A stretch of DNA of 39,446 nt from Bacteroidota bacterium (GTDB lineage Bacteria > Bacteroidota > Bacteroidia > Chitinophagales > Chitinophagaceae). Below, one piece after another: positions 22,592 through 31,643 of the stretch. The DNA lies in contig JABDAP010000003.1 in NCBI GenBank assembly GCA_013289065.1, positions 11,598 to 51,043 of the forward strand. Reading direction: 5' to 3'. Position 1 is the first letter of the stretch, and every line of letters starts with the position of its first letter. A program made the position numbers and the translations under genes. Under the pieces are notes generated by a model, which saw only the letters and a program-made list of their open reading frames with translations, searched no databases and was not told where the DNA came from.

Positions 22592-22678
22592 GAATACGTT
22601 TTATTTATTAGTGTATTGTGTTATTGGTTTTCAACAATTAATTATTTTCCTGTTCCTCTCAGCCACTCTTCGTGTATT

Positions 22679-22772
22679 CTTTGCGTGCGTTCCTTTGCGG
22701 CTCTCTGCGGTTAATAGCCACCGGAATTTAACCGCAGAGAGCCGCAAAGTTTTGCGCAAAGGCTACGCAAAG
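22679..22772. repeat. CTTTGCG-family inverted repeat
   Basis: Perfect 22-nt arms at 22693-22714 and 22728-22749 (core GCGGCTCTCTGCGG) enclose a 13-nt loop. Outer words CTTTGCGT (22679-22686) and ACGCAAAG (22765-22772) pair again after an asymmetric internal loop. It fills the 201-nt spacer between the dehydrogenase-like gene and tsaB; the rest of that spacer is AT-rich without a gene. Related words lie at 29026-29065. Confidence 0.85.
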
Positions 22773-22792
22773 TATTTTAATAGTACTACACC

Positions 22793-23404
22793 TTATTTAT
22801 TATGTAATTCTTTTTCTAAAGCCGGCGCTACTGCATAACGTTCATCTTTTTCACTTAATTTTTTCAGCAAAGCATATATTTTCTGCAACCCTATTTTTTC
22901 GCTCCACTCAAAAGGGCCGTATGGATAATTGGTGCCGAGTTTCATGGCGATATCGATTTCTTTTTTTGTGCTGATCTCATCGCCCAAACCAAAATAAGCT
23001 TCATTGATGATCATTGCGATCACTCTTGCCGCGATCATTCCCGGAACATCCGGAACAGTTTGATATTTCCAGTGCAAGGTTTCTAAAATCTTCATCCCAT
23101 CTGTGCCAATCTGTGAATCAGTGGCGAAAATTTCAATGACTTCCCTTTTCAAAAATCCATTCCATCCATTTATACGAATACAATTAACCGGCAATTTATC
23201 AGCACAATCAATAACCGCATTTACAAAAACAGGTTTGTTTGTTACATCAGTAAAAGCAAACCCTTCTTCTTCATAACAGAGGTCGAAATAAGCATCAGCC
23301 GCTGTTTCTGTGCGATCCAAAAAATCAACCTGCACTTCTTCCGGAACGCCTTTTAGCAGGAACGCTTCTTTTTGCTGTGCATTTGCTTTTACAATAATAT
23401 ACAT
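22793..23404 (-). CDS. 3-hydroxyacyl-CoA dehydrogenase C-terminal-domain protein
   Basis: A 203-residue protein. Residues 115-183 (VPDVPGMIAARVIAMIINEA, then KKEIDIAMKLGTNYPYGPFEW and IGLQKIYALL) match the all-helical C-terminal domain of 3-hydroxyacyl-CoA dehydrogenases. The first 110 residues lack a GxGxxG nucleotide-binding loop, so this is not a full dehydrogenase; the N-terminus looks like a reduced Rossmann remnant (strands FVNAVIDC and VNCIRING remain). Residues 92-103 (IFATDSQIGTDG) are coded by an intergenic-type repeat. It may bind acyl-CoA or act as a non-catalytic subunit. Exact role unknown. Confidence 0.75.
   Translation of the reverse strand: MYIIVKANAQQKEAFLLKGVPEEVQVDFLDRTETAADAYFDLCYEEEGFAFTDVTNKPVFVNAVIDCADKLPVNCIRINGWNGFLKREVIEIFATDSQIGTDGMKILETLHWKYQTVPDVPGMIAARVIAMIINEAYFGLGDEISTKKEIDIAMKLGTNYPYGPFEWSEKIGLQKIYALLKKLSEKDERYAVAPALEKELHNK
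23098..23131. repeat. CAGATT-family repeat copy inside a coding gene
   Basis: The stretch matches the right arm of the intergenic repeat at 16219-16249 at 29 of 31 positions (23100-23130), but lies inside the dehydrogenase-like gene, where it is read in frame as 12 residues. It has no second arm. Confidence 0.8.
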
Positions 23405-23421
23405 GTGAAACGGTTAGAGCG

Positions 23422-23429
23422 CAAATTTA
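23422..23429 (-). promoter_or_regulatory. -7 promoter element of dehydrogenase-like gene
   Basis: On the minus strand the site is TAAATTTG, an exact TAnnTTTG match, 17 nt before the start codon. Confidence 0.5.
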
Positions 23430-23481
23430 GGTTGGCAGGTTGATAGAAATGCAGCAATTTGCCGTTGATTAAAACAATTCT

Positions 23482-23868
23482 ATGTCAAAACAAATTATCA
23501 AAACAGATAAAGCGCCGTCACCGATCGGCCCATATAACCAGGCTGTTAAAGCCGGAGGAATGATTTACTTAAGCGGGCAGGTTGCTTTTGTACCGGCAAC
23601 CGGCGAACTCGAATTAAGTTCTCTCCAGGCCGAAACACACCAGGTGATGAAGAACCTTGCAGCTGTACTTGATGAGGCGAAGATCACATTTGCACATGTA
23701 GTAAAGACCACGATCTTTTTAAGCGATATGTCATTATTTGCCCAGGTGAATGAAATATACGGATCGTATTTTACCGGCGATTATCCGGCACGCGAAACCG
23801 TTGCCGTTAAAGGGTTACCGCGCGGTGTGAATGTAGAGATCAGTATGATCGCCGTGGTAGATCTATAA
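23482..23868 (+). CDS. ridA: RidA-family enamine/imine deaminase
   Basis: A 128-residue protein of the YjgF/YER057c/UK114 family: SPIGPYNQAVKAGGMIYLSGQ at the N-terminus, then FAHVVKTTIFLSDMS and YPARETVAVKGLPRGVNVEISMIAV, containing the conserved Arg and Glu of the active cleft. It hydrolyses reactive 2-aminoacrylate-type enamines formed by PLP enzymes and so protects them. It is transcribed alone, divergently from the dehydrogenase-like gene 77 nt away, and its stop codon overlaps that of the convergent epimerase gene. Confidence 0.93.
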   Translation: MSKQIIKTDKAPSPIGPYNQAVKAGGMIYLSGQVAFVPATGELELSSLQAETHQVMKNLAAVLDEAKITFAHVVKTTIFLSDMSLFAQVNEIYGSYFTGDYPARETVAVKGLPRGVNVEISMIAVVDL

Positions 23869-24804
23869 AGCGGTTACCTGGTAAGTAGTGGAGAAAACCT
23901 GTTTCTCATCGGCACGCAACAGGATCAATCCAATGCCATTATTAAAATTATCAGGTGCGCCGCTCAGGTTTTCGATGGCAATACTTTTTCTGTGTGGTGG
24001 AATATAAACCTGCAGAACAGGATATGTTTTACCCGGCTCAATAGTGAGCCTCAACCGGTCATTTTGCAAAACACATTTGGGTTGTGCATGGCTATCGAGC
24101 ACAAAAGAATTATCAAGCATAATATTTTCCAGCGAACCGCCATTCCTGAATCGTTCGTCTTCTAATTTTCTTCCCGTTGGCAACAGGTCTTCATTGTATT
24201 CGAGTTGCGTGTGGCTGTCGAATTGCAATAACCATTCATCAACCGAACCACCTAAAGTAAAATAAGGGTGCCATCCATCGGCCAGGGGAATGGTGTGTAG
24301 GTTTTGGTGGGAGACGGTTGTTGTGGCAGTGAGTTTGTTTCCGGTTTCGAGTTTCCAGTTAATTGTTATGGTGTATGGGAAAGGAAAGCCTTTATCGTTG
24401 CCATCATAAAAATATTCAAGCGTTACACTTGCTTTATTGTTATCCGCTTCCGTATTTTTTATTTGAAAAACGGCATCATACAATAATCCATGTATGGCAT
24501 GATTGCCAAGAAAATGTTTTTGTACGGTATAATCTTTAGCGCCAAATGTATAGTGCCCTTTTTCCATCCGGCAAACAAAGGGGCTAAGCTTGGTACTTTT
24601 AAATCCCTTGGTGATGTTTGCTTTTGCATCGCTCACCGAAATAAATCCATCAACCACATTGATCAATCCCTTTTCACATGGGATGCGGAATGCATTGAGT
24701 AAACCGCCAAAAGCATAGATCTCTGCTTCACAACCGGTATTCGTATCTGTTAAAATAATTGCGGGACAATCAAGTTCGCCGGTAATAATTGTTTCAAAAG
24801 GCAT
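23863..24804 (-). CDS. Aldose 1-epimerase-family protein
   Basis: A 313-residue protein of the galactose mutarotase fold. The start is put at ATG 24804 (MPFETIITGE), since the in-frame ATG at 24876 adds 24 residues without family character. Seen: GGLLNAFRIP, the LLYDAVFQ and TLEYFYDGNDKGFPFPY segments typical of the fold, and the catalytic-type LADGWHPYFTLGGSVDEW with its histidine. No signal peptide. It should interconvert alpha and beta anomers of a sugar or phosphosugar; the substrate is not deducible. Its stop codon (complement of CTA at 23863-23865) lies within the last bases of ridA, so the convergent genes overlap by six bases. Confidence 0.85.
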   Translation of the reverse strand: MPFETIITGELDCPAIILTDTNTGCEAEIYAFGGLLNAFRIPCEKGLINVVDGFISVSDAKANITKGFKSTKLSPFVCRMEKGHYTFGAKDYTVQKHFLGNHAIHGLLYDAVFQIKNTEADNNKASVTLEYFYDGNDKGFPFPYTITINWKLETGNKLTATTTVSHQNLHTIPLADGWHPYFTLGGSVDEWLLQFDSHTQLEYNEDLLPTGRKLEDERFRNGGSLENIMLDNSFVLDSHAQPKCVLQNDRLRLTIEPGKTYPVLQVYIPPHRKSIAIENLSGAPDNFNNGIGLILLRADEKQVFSTTYQVTAL

Positions 24805-24876
24805 AGAAGGTCTTTTCGGGGCCTGAAAGTAAGAAGTTTTGCGAGTAAAAGTTGTTGCGCAGTTTAAAGCTAACAC

Positions 24877-24909
24877 TTGTTAACCTTTGCTGCCAATACT
24901 GTAAATTTG
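24877..24909 (+). promoter_or_regulatory. Promoter of the fused mutase gene
   Basis: TAAATTTG (24902-24909) is an exact -7 match; TTG at 24877-24879 lies 22 nt upstream as a partial -33 element. The start codon follows 21 nt later. Confidence 0.55.
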
Positions 24910-24930
24910 CAGCAGCGTTAAAACAAGTTC

Positions 24931-27900
24931 ATGTCATACACACCGCAACATAAGGTTCGAATTGTTACAGCTGCCAGTTTATTCGACGGGCATGATGCCG
25001 CTATTAATATCATGCGCCGCATACTGCAGTCAAAAGGTGCGGAGATCATTCATCTCGGCCATAACCGCAGTGTGGCTGATATTGTTGAATGTGCCATTGA
25101 AGAAGATGCGCAGGGTATCGCCATCACCAGTTACCAGGGCGGGCATGTTGAGTTTTTCAAATACATGAAGGATCTGCTTGATCAGAACGGTTGCGGCCAT
25201 ATAAAAATATTCGGCGGCGGCGGCGGAACTATTTTGCCGGAAGAGATCCGTGTATTACACCAATATGGCATCACAAGAATTTATAGCCCGGATGATGGCC
25301 GCCATATGGGCCTCGAAGGAATGATCGAAGACGTGATCAAACAATGCGATTTTAATTTGAATGGAACCGGTGAATATAAAAAACCGATGACATTGGGCGA
25401 AGTAAAAGATGTAAGGAAAGTTGCGAGGTTGATCACGAATGCGGAGAATGGGGTGGAGACGGCAGATGACGGGAAAAAGATAACAGATGACAGGAAGATC
25501 CCTGTGTTGGGAATTACGGGAACGGGCGGTGCAGGTAAAAGTTCTGTAACAGATGAGATCGTGCGAAGGTATTTACATGCATTTGCTGATAAAACGATCG
25601 CAGTTATTTCGGTTGACCCATCAAAGAAAAAAACAGGCGGTGCATTATTGGGCGACAGGATCCGGATGAATGCTATTTCTCACGGCCGTGCTTATATGCG
25701 CAGCCTTGCAACGCGCGATGATAATACGGCGCTGAGTAAACATGTACAGGATGCGATCGATATCTGCCGGGCAACGGGTTTTGATTTTATTATTCTGGAA
25801 TCCGCCGGTGTTGGCCAGAGTGATGCATCGATACTGGATTATTGCGATGTGAGTTTATATGTGATGACGCCTGAATACGGCGCAGCATCGCAATTAGAGA
25901 AGATCAACATGCTGGATTATGCAGATGTGGTATGCATCAATAAATTTGATAAGGCCGGTGCATTGGATGCATTGCATGATGTAAGAAAGCAATATAAACG
26001 CAACCATGGTTTATGGAACGCCAAAGATGAAGAGCTGCCGATAGTAGGAACCATCGCCGCACAATTCAATGATGCAGGTGTAAACGACCTGTTTGAAAAA
26101 CTGTTTGATGCCATCGAAAAAAAATGCGGCGTATTATTTTCTGATTCGGATGCGCAGCATAATAAAGAAGCCAAAGAAGGATCCACTACCACCAAATCGC
26201 AGATCATCCCGCCAAAGCGAGTTCGTTATCTGTCTGAGATCTCGGAGAACAACCGTTCATATGATGCGTGGGCAAAAGAACAATCCGTTATCGCATCCAA
26301 ACTATACAAGATCAGCGGAACGCTTGAGGAGATGAAGGCAGGATCTGCATTCAATAATAAAGAAAGTGTACACACACTTTCAGAAATGAAAAAACATTTT
26401 GAAGAACTGCTGCATCCCGAATGTAAGAAACTGGTTGAGCAATGGCCTGCAACTGTAAAAAAATATTCCGCAGATTTTTTTGAATATCAGGTAAGGGATA
26501 AAATTATCAAACAACCCTTAACGGTTACTTCATTAAGCGGTACGCGCGTGCCGAAAGTGGTGCTGCCAAAATATAATGACTGGGGCGATATCCTTCTCTG
26601 GCAGTTACAGGAAAACGTGCCGGGAGAGTTTCCATATACCGCCGGTGTGTTTGAGTTAAAGAGGCAAGGCGAAGACCCAACAAGAATGTTTGCCGGCGAA
26701 GGCGGCCCGGAAAGAACCAATAAAAGATTTCATTACGTTTCGCTCGGGCAGCCTGCGATCCGCCTGTCTACTGCATTTGACAGCGTTACCTTATACGGTG
26801 AAGACCCCGATCACCGCCCGGATATTTATGGCAAAGTTGGCAACAGCGGAGTGAGCATCGCTACATTGGATGATGCAAAAAAATTATACAGCGGTTTTGA
26901 TCTCTGCGATCCGAAAACTTCTGTAAGTATGACGATCAATGGCCCCGCACCTATGCTGCTTGCTTTTTTTATGAATGCAGCCATCGACCAGCTTTGTGAA
27001 AAATGGATCGAAGCAAATAATAAATGGCCAGAAGTAAATGCATACATCAACAAAAAATTTGAACACGCACCCAAAGCGGTTTATTATAATCCCGCATCTC
27101 CCGAACGTTTGCCCGAAGGCAACAACGGGCTTGGTTTAAAATTATTAGGCATCAGCGGCGATGAAGTTTTACCAAAAGAAGTATATGAAAAAATAAAGGC
27201 GGAAGCGCTATCACAGGTACGCGGAACGGTGCAGGCAGATATTTTAAAAGAAGACCAGGCACAGAACACCTGTATCTTCTCAACTGAATTTGCATTGAAG
27301 CTGATGGGCGATGTGCAGTCGTATTTTATTGATCAGAAAGTGCGCAATTTTTACAGTGTAAGCATCAGCGGCTATCATATTGCGGAAGCCGGCGCCAATC
27401 CTATTACGCAACTGGCATTTACTTTATCAAACGGATTTACGTATGTTGAATATTACCTCAGCCGCGGAATGAACATTGATGATTTTGCACCCAACCTTTC
27501 CTTTTTCTTCAGCAACGGAATGGATCCTGAATATAGTGTGATAGGCCGGGTGGCGCGCCGTATCTGGGCAAAAGCGATGAAGCATAAATACAAAGGCAAC
27601 GACCGCTCGCAGAAATTAAAATACCATATTCAAACAAGCGGAAGAAGTTTGCATGCACAGGAGATCGATTTCAATGATATCCGCACAACACTACAGGCAT
27701 TGTATGCGATCTATGATAACTGCAACAGCCTTCACACCAATGCATATGATGAAGCCATCACCACACCAACGGAAGAAAGTGTGCGAAGGGCGATGGCGAT
27801 ACAACTGATCATCAACCGCGAACTCGGTACAGCCGTTACAGAAAATTTTATGCAGGGAAGTTATGCATTGGAAGAACTGACCGAACTGGTGGAAGAAGCC

Positions 27901-28320
27901 GTGCTGGCTGAGTTTGACCGCATCACAGAACGCGGCGGTGTATTGGGTGCGATGGAAAGAATGTATCAAAGGAACAAGATACAGGAAGAGAGTTTATATT
28001 ATGAAACACTTAAACACACAGGCGAATTGCCATTGATAGGCGTAAATACTTTCCTCAATAAAAAAGGCAGCCCCACTATTTTACCCGGCGAAGTGATCAG
28101 AAGCACCACCGAAGAAAAAGAACAACAGATCCAGAACCTACTGTCTTTTCAAAAAAGGAATACCGGAAAAAGTAAAGAAGCTTTGCAGCGTTTAAAAGAA
28201 GTGGCTATTAATAATGATAACCTGTTTGCAGAATTGATGGAAGCAGTTAAATATTGCTCCCTGGGCCAGATCACACATGCATTGTATGAGGTAGGCGGAC
28301 AATACCGCAGAAATATGTAA
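24931..28320 (+). CDS. icmF: Fused acyl-CoA mutase with G-protein chaperone (IcmF type)
   Basis: A 1129-residue three-part protein. Residues about 8-145 form the B12-binding domain with [12 protein letters not shown] (DxHxxx lower-ligand motif) and the GGGGGT loop. A MeaB/ArgK-like GTPase follows: P-loop GTGGAGKS (197-204), ESAGVGQSD (290-298) and NKFD (337-340). From about 480 on lies the substrate TIM-barrel domain ([44 protein letters not shown]). This order, B12 domain first, G-protein inserted, is that of fused isobutyryl-CoA mutase, which interconverts isobutyryl- and n-butyryl-CoA (and pivalyl/isovaleryl-CoA) with adenosylcobalamin, rather than of methylmalonyl-CoA mutase. The linker 173-190 contains an in-frame repeat. 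Transcribed alone. Confidence 0.92.
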   Translation: MSYTPQHKVRIVTAASLFDGHDAAINIMRRILQSKGAEIIHLGHNRSVADIVECAIEEDAQGIAITSYQGGHVEFFKYMKDLLDQNGCGHIKIFGGGGGTILPEEIRVLHQYGITRIYSPDDGRHMGLEGMIEDVIKQCDFNLNGTGEYKKPMTLGEVKDVRKVARLITNAENGVETADDGKKITDDRKIPVLGITGTGGAGKSSVTDEIVRRYLHAFADKTIAVISVDPSKKKTGGALLGDRIRMNAISHGRAYMRSLATRDDNTALSKHVQDAIDICRATGFDFIILESAGVGQSDASILDYCDVSLYVMTPEYGAASQLEKINMLDYADVVCINKFDKAGALDALHDVRKQYKRNHGLWNAKDEELPIVGTIAAQFNDAGVNDLFEKLFDAIEKKCGVLFSDSDAQHNKEAKEGSTTTKSQIIPPKRVRYLSEISENNRSYDAWAKEQSVIASKLYKISGTLEEMKAGSAFNNKESVHTLSEMKKHFEELLHPECKKLVEQWPATVKKYSADFFEYQVRDKIIKQPLTVTSLSGTRVPKVVLPKYNDWGDILLWQLQENVPGEFPYTAGVFELKRQGEDPTRMFAGEGGPERTNKRFHYVSLGQPAIRLSTAFDSVTLYGEDPDHRPDIYGKVGNSGVSIATLDDAKKLYSGFDLCDPKTSVSMTINGPAPMLLAFFMNAAIDQLCEKWIEANNKWPEVNAYINKKFEHAPKAVYYNPASPERLPEGNNGLGLKLLGISGDEVLPKEVYEKIKAEALSQVRGTVQADILKEDQAQNTCIFSTEFALKLMGDVQSYFIDQKVRNFYSVSISGYHIAEAGANPITQLAFTLSNGFTYVEYYLSRGMNIDDFAPNLSFFFSNGMDPEYSVIGRVARRIWAKAMKHKYKGNDRSQKLKYHIQTSGRSLHAQEIDFNDIRTTLQALYAIYDNCNSLHTNAYDEAITTPTEESVRRAMAIQLIINRELGTAVTENFMQGSYALEELTELVEEAVLAEFDRITERGGVLGAMERMYQRNKIQEESLYYETLKHTGELPLIGVNTFLNKKGSPTILPGEVIRSTTEEKEQQIQNLLSFQKRNTGKSKEALQRLKEVAINNDNLFAELMEAVKYCSLGQITHALYEVGGQYRRNM
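25463..25499. repeat. 21-bp direct repeat in the mutase linker
   Basis: CAGATGAC occurs at 25463-25470 and 25484-25491, 21 bp apart, with partly matching flanks (GGGAAAAAGAT and AGGAAGAT). It codes for ADDGKKI followed by TDDRKI between the B12 and GTPase domains. Confidence 0.5.
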
Positions 28321-28366
28321 GCCGTTATTTTACTTATCTTGCCTTCTTTCTAAACAGCGAACGAAT

Positions 28367-28966
28367 ATGCGCAAAAAATATCTTTTAGTAATTCTGCATT
28401 TTTTTATAGGAACCGTATTATTGACTGCACAGGGTGTTCCGGCAAGAAGGATCGATACAACCATAAAGATCGGCAAAGCCGGTTACAGGTTGGTTTGTAG
28501 CAATAAGAACCCGGAAAAAAACCAGGTCAATATTACACCGGTTGGTTTTGATAAAGAAGTAAGAGATTTTGGTTTTGAAGTAAAAGGGCGCATCACCAAA
28601 GCTGAAGTGGATGATATTAACCAGGATGGATTCCCTGATCTTGTTTTTTATCTATACACCAATGATTCCATACCCAAAGGAAATGTGATCGGTATCAGCT
28701 CCGACAAAAATGAATCCTGCTCACCCATTATCTTCCCGGATATTTATGATGATCCCAAGCTCCGCGTTGGTTATAAAGGCAAAGATGAATTTTTTTTAAT
28801 GGAAGGATATCTTGTGCGCCGCTTCCCGGTGTATAATACCGACAGTACAAAAACGCCTGCAACTACCGGAACTTTAATGAGGCAGGTAACCTATCGCGTA
28901 GTACCGGGCGACAGGGGCACATCTAAGTTCATGGCGATGAAAAGCTACGAGTTTACTAAACAGTAG
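28367..28966 (+). CDS. PliI-like periplasmic inhibitor of i-type lysozyme
   Basis: A 199-residue exported protein with a signal peptide (LLVILHFFIGTVLLTAQG). The conserved blocks FEVKGRITKAEVDDINQDGFPD (about 70-91), YKGKDEFFLMEGYLVRRFPVY (136-156) and a closing RQVTYRVVPGD fit the PliI family, whose members block invertebrate-type lysozymes by inserting a loop into the active cleft. Only two cysteines occur in the mature part. It follows the mutase gene by 46 nt but has no functional link to it. The call rests on remembered family motifs; an unrelated secreted FG-GAP-like protein is a less likely alternative. Confidence 0.75.
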   Translation: MRKKYLLVILHFFIGTVLLTAQGVPARRIDTTIKIGKAGYRLVCSNKNPEKNQVNITPVGFDKEVRDFGFEVKGRITKAEVDDINQDGFPDLVFYLYTNDSIPKGNVIGISSDKNESCSPIIFPDIYDDPKLRVGYKGKDEFFLMEGYLVRRFPVYNTDSTKTPATTGTLMRQVTYRVVPGDRGTSKFMAMKSYEFTKQ

Positions 28967-29025
28967 TATTTCTTTCAATCAGTTTTTTTATTGTGCTATC
29001 GATTTATCGAAAAGCGTAACTAACC

Positions 29026-29065
29026 CTTTGCGTTCTTCGCGTAAAACTTTGCGCCCTTTGCGTTA
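29026..29065. repeat. CTTTGCG-family repeat, single-arm copy
   Basis: The words CTTTGCGTTCTTCGCG, AAAACTTTGCG and CCCTTTGCGTTA follow one another, matching vocabulary of the inverted repeat at 22679-22772. It lies in the 244-nt spacer after the PliI-like gene; the remainder of that spacer shows no gene, only a possible -7 element TATCTTTA at 29181-29188. Confidence 0.6.
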
Positions 29066-29210
29066 CTTATTCAACACTGCTTTTTGTAGCGACGGCGTTT
29101 GTGCAACGTATTTTAATAACGCGCCGCGCCCTCTTTACATTAATTTAATGTTCCTCCCCGTTTTTCGGCAGGATGGTTTGTATCTTTAGCTTCCTTCTAA
29201 ATAATGATAT

Positions 29211-31643
29211 ATGAGAAAGCTTATTGCCTTTGCATCTGGCCTGGTTATGTTTTTCAATGCATCCGCCCAAACCCTTTCACAGGTTGAATCCAACAAGCTC
29301 ACACTTCCAAACGGATGGAGCCTTACACCCGTTGGCCGCAGCTTTCAGCTTGGAGACCTTCCTTTAAATATTGCAGTGAGCAGATCAAAAAAATTAATGG
29401 CCGTTACCAATAACGGACAAAGCGTGCAAAGCATTGAACTCATCGATCCATCAGCAGAAAAGATCCTGGATAGTGTAGTGATACCGAAAAGCTGGTACGG
29501 GCTCGTATTCAGTGCAGACGAAAAAAAATTATATGCTTCGGGCGGAAACGATAACTGGATAACGGAGTATGCAGTTGAAAATAAAAAACTGATACTTAAA
29601 GACAGTATCAAACTCGGAAAAAAATGGCCCAATAAAATTTCTCCAACCGGTATTGCATTGAATGATGCGAAACAATTATTATATGTTGTTACAAAAGATA
29701 ATAACTCGCTTTATATCATTGATCTCAAAACAAAAAAGATAGAAGAGCAGTTTGCATTGGGCGGCGAAGCGTATGGATGTGTGTTATCGCCCGATCAAAA
29801 AGAATTGTATATCAGTTGCTGGGGTTGTGATAAAGTATATGTGTTTGATACAGATAAAAAAACGGTAGCTGCCGAAATACCTGTTGGCGATAATCCAAAT
29901 GAATTGTGCCTTTCTAAAAACGGCAAATGGTTATATGTTGCCAACTCAAATGATAATTCAGTAAGTGTAATCAATGTTACACAGCGAAAAGTTGCTGAAA
30001 CACTGAATGCCGCATTGTACCCCGATGCGCCCAACGGCTCTACCACCAACGGTTTGGCATTGAGCAGTAATGAAAAAACATTGTATATCGCCAATGCAGA
30101 TAATAACTGCGTGGCTGTTTTTGATGTATCGAATCCGGGTATGAGCAAGAGCCGTGGTTTTATCCCGGTTGGCTGGTACCCCACAAATATCAAAGTGATC
30201 GATAAAAAAATATTTGTATCCAATGGAAAAGGTTTTTCATCGATGGCTAATCCGTATGGCCCCAACCCGCTTGGCAAAACAGCGGTAAACTATCAGCAGG
30301 GCGATCCAAATAAACCCAAAGAAGTTCAATACATAGCCGGGTTATTCAAAGGAACCATGAGTATCATTGATGAGCCAACCGATAAACAACTCGAAATATA
30401 TTCGCAGGTGGTTTATCGTAACACACCTTATAATAAAGTAAAAGAATCTATTGCACAGGGAGAAGCCGGTAACCCTATCCCAAGAAAAGTTGGCGAGCAG
30501 GGGCCGATCAAATACGTGTTTTATATTATCAAAGAAAACAGGACATACGACCAGGTTTTAGGCGATGTAAAAGAAGGCAATGGCGATCCGCGCCTGGTTT
30601 TGTTTGGAGAAAATGTAACACCCAATCAACACGCACTCACCAAAGAATTTGTGTTGCTCGATAATTTTTATGTTGACGGAGAAGTAAGCGCCGACGGGCA
30701 TAACTGGAGCACCGGTGCATACGCAACAGATTTTTTAGAGAAGAACTGGGTAACCAGTTACGGCGGCCGCGGCGGCGCATACGATGCAGAAGGTAACCGT
30801 GAAGTTGCCAATAACAAAGGAGGTTTTATCTGGGATCATTGCAAACGCAGTGGCGTGAGTTACCGTACTTATGGCGAGTTTGCTGATAATTATAAACCCA
30901 ATATTCCTGTTTTAAAAAATCATTTGTGCCCATACTTTACCGGTTGGGATCTGAAAGTAAGAGACACAACACGTTTTTATCAATGGAAAAAAGAATTTGA
31001 TTCACTGCTTGCTGCCAATGCAGTTCCGCGTTTTAACAGCGTTCGTTTTGGAACAGACCATACGGAAGGTTTACGCATAGGAAGGCCAACACCGCAAGCG
31101 CATGTTGCCGATAATGATCTTGCTGTTGGCTTATTTGTTGAATACCTCAGCAAGAGCCCTATCTGGAATGAAACAGCCATTTTTATTTTAGAAGATGATG
31201 CGCAGAACGGCGCCGATCATGTGGATGCACATCGCAGTCCCGCATATATTGCCGGCGGTTTTGTAAAACGTGGGTATGTTGATCATACGATGTATTCAAC
31301 ATCATCCATGCTTCGCACGATCGAATTGATATTGGGTATTCCGCCAATGAGCCAATACGATGCAGCAGCACAACCGATGTGGCGCAGCTTCAGCAATACA
31401 GTTAACCTGAAACCATTCACAGCATTATCTGCACAAATAAATCTCATGGACAAAAATACAGCGATGAATGAATGGCAGCAGCGTTCAGAAAAATTCAATC
31501 TCGCCAAAGAAGATGCAGTACCCGATCTTGAATTCAATACCGTATTATGGTATGGGCTGAAAGGAAATGATGTTCCGTTTCCTGCACCCAAACGCGCGGC
31601 ATTTTTTAAGCAGACAAAAAAAGCAGATAAAGATGGCGACTGA
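29211..31643 (+). CDS. YncE-type beta-propeller fused to phosphoesterase
   Basis: An 810-residue exported protein with signal peptide (AFASGLVMFFNASAQ). Residues about 35-390 are a seven-bladed propeller of YncE/PQQ-like repeats (for example LNDAKQLLYVVTKDNNSLYI, LSKNGKWLYVANSNDNSVSV, LSSNEKTLYIANADNNCVAV). From about 435 comes an alkaline-phosphatase-superfamily phosphoesterase domain (YVFYIIKENRTYDQVLGD, DNFYVDGEVSADGHNWS, FILEDDAQNGADHVDAHRSP) with metal-binding Asp and His residues. The combination is widespread in environmental bacteria; the domain resembles bacterial phospholipase C/acid phosphatases, but the substrate is unknown. Its TGA abuts the stop of the convergent porZ within TGATCA. 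Confidence 0.9.
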   Translation: MRKLIAFASGLVMFFNASAQTLSQVESNKLTLPNGWSLTPVGRSFQLGDLPLNIAVSRSKKLMAVTNNGQSVQSIELIDPSAEKILDSVVIPKSWYGLVFSADEKKLYASGGNDNWITEYAVENKKLILKDSIKLGKKWPNKISPTGIALNDAKQLLYVVTKDNNSLYIIDLKTKKIEEQFALGGEAYGCVLSPDQKELYISCWGCDKVYVFDTDKKTVAAEIPVGDNPNELCLSKNGKWLYVANSNDNSVSVINVTQRKVAETLNAALYPDAPNGSTTNGLALSSNEKTLYIANADNNCVAVFDVSNPGMSKSRGFIPVGWYPTNIKVIDKKIFVSNGKGFSSMANPYGPNPLGKTAVNYQQGDPNKPKEVQYIAGLFKGTMSIIDEPTDKQLEIYSQVVYRNTPYNKVKESIAQGEAGNPIPRKVGEQGPIKYVFYIIKENRTYDQVLGDVKEGNGDPRLVLFGENVTPNQHALTKEFVLLDNFYVDGEVSADGHNWSTGAYATDFLEKNWVTSYGGRGGAYDAEGNREVANNKGGFIWDHCKRSGVSYRTYGEFADNYKPNIPVLKNHLCPYFTGWDLKVRDTTRFYQWKKEFDSLLAANAVPRFNSVRFGTDHTEGLRIGRPTPQAHVADNDLAVGLFVEYLSKSPIWNETAIFILEDDAQNGADHVDAHRSPAYIAGGFVKRGYVDHTMYSTSSMLRTIELILGIPPMSQYDAAAQPMWRSFSNTVNLKPFTALSAQINLMDKNTAMNEWQQRSEKFNLAKEDAVPDLEFNTVLWYGLKGNDVPFPAPKRAAFFKQTKKADKDGD

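Noticed and set aside
22679..22772. tRNA-like or riboswitch structure in the spacer
   Set aside because: No cloverleaf, T-loop or known riboswitch core; it is a simple inverted repeat.
22793..23404. Complete 3-hydroxybutyryl-CoA dehydrogenase
   Set aside because: No NAD-binding glycine loop and only about 200 residues; only the C-terminal domain is recognisable.
24931..28320. Methylmalonyl-CoA mutase large subunit
   Set aside because: The N-terminal B12 domain and inserted GTPase give the IcmF order, not that of MutB.
29795..30277. 160-codon minus-strand frame within the YncE-phosphoesterase gene
   Set aside because: Antisense to the propeller repeats; no domain character.
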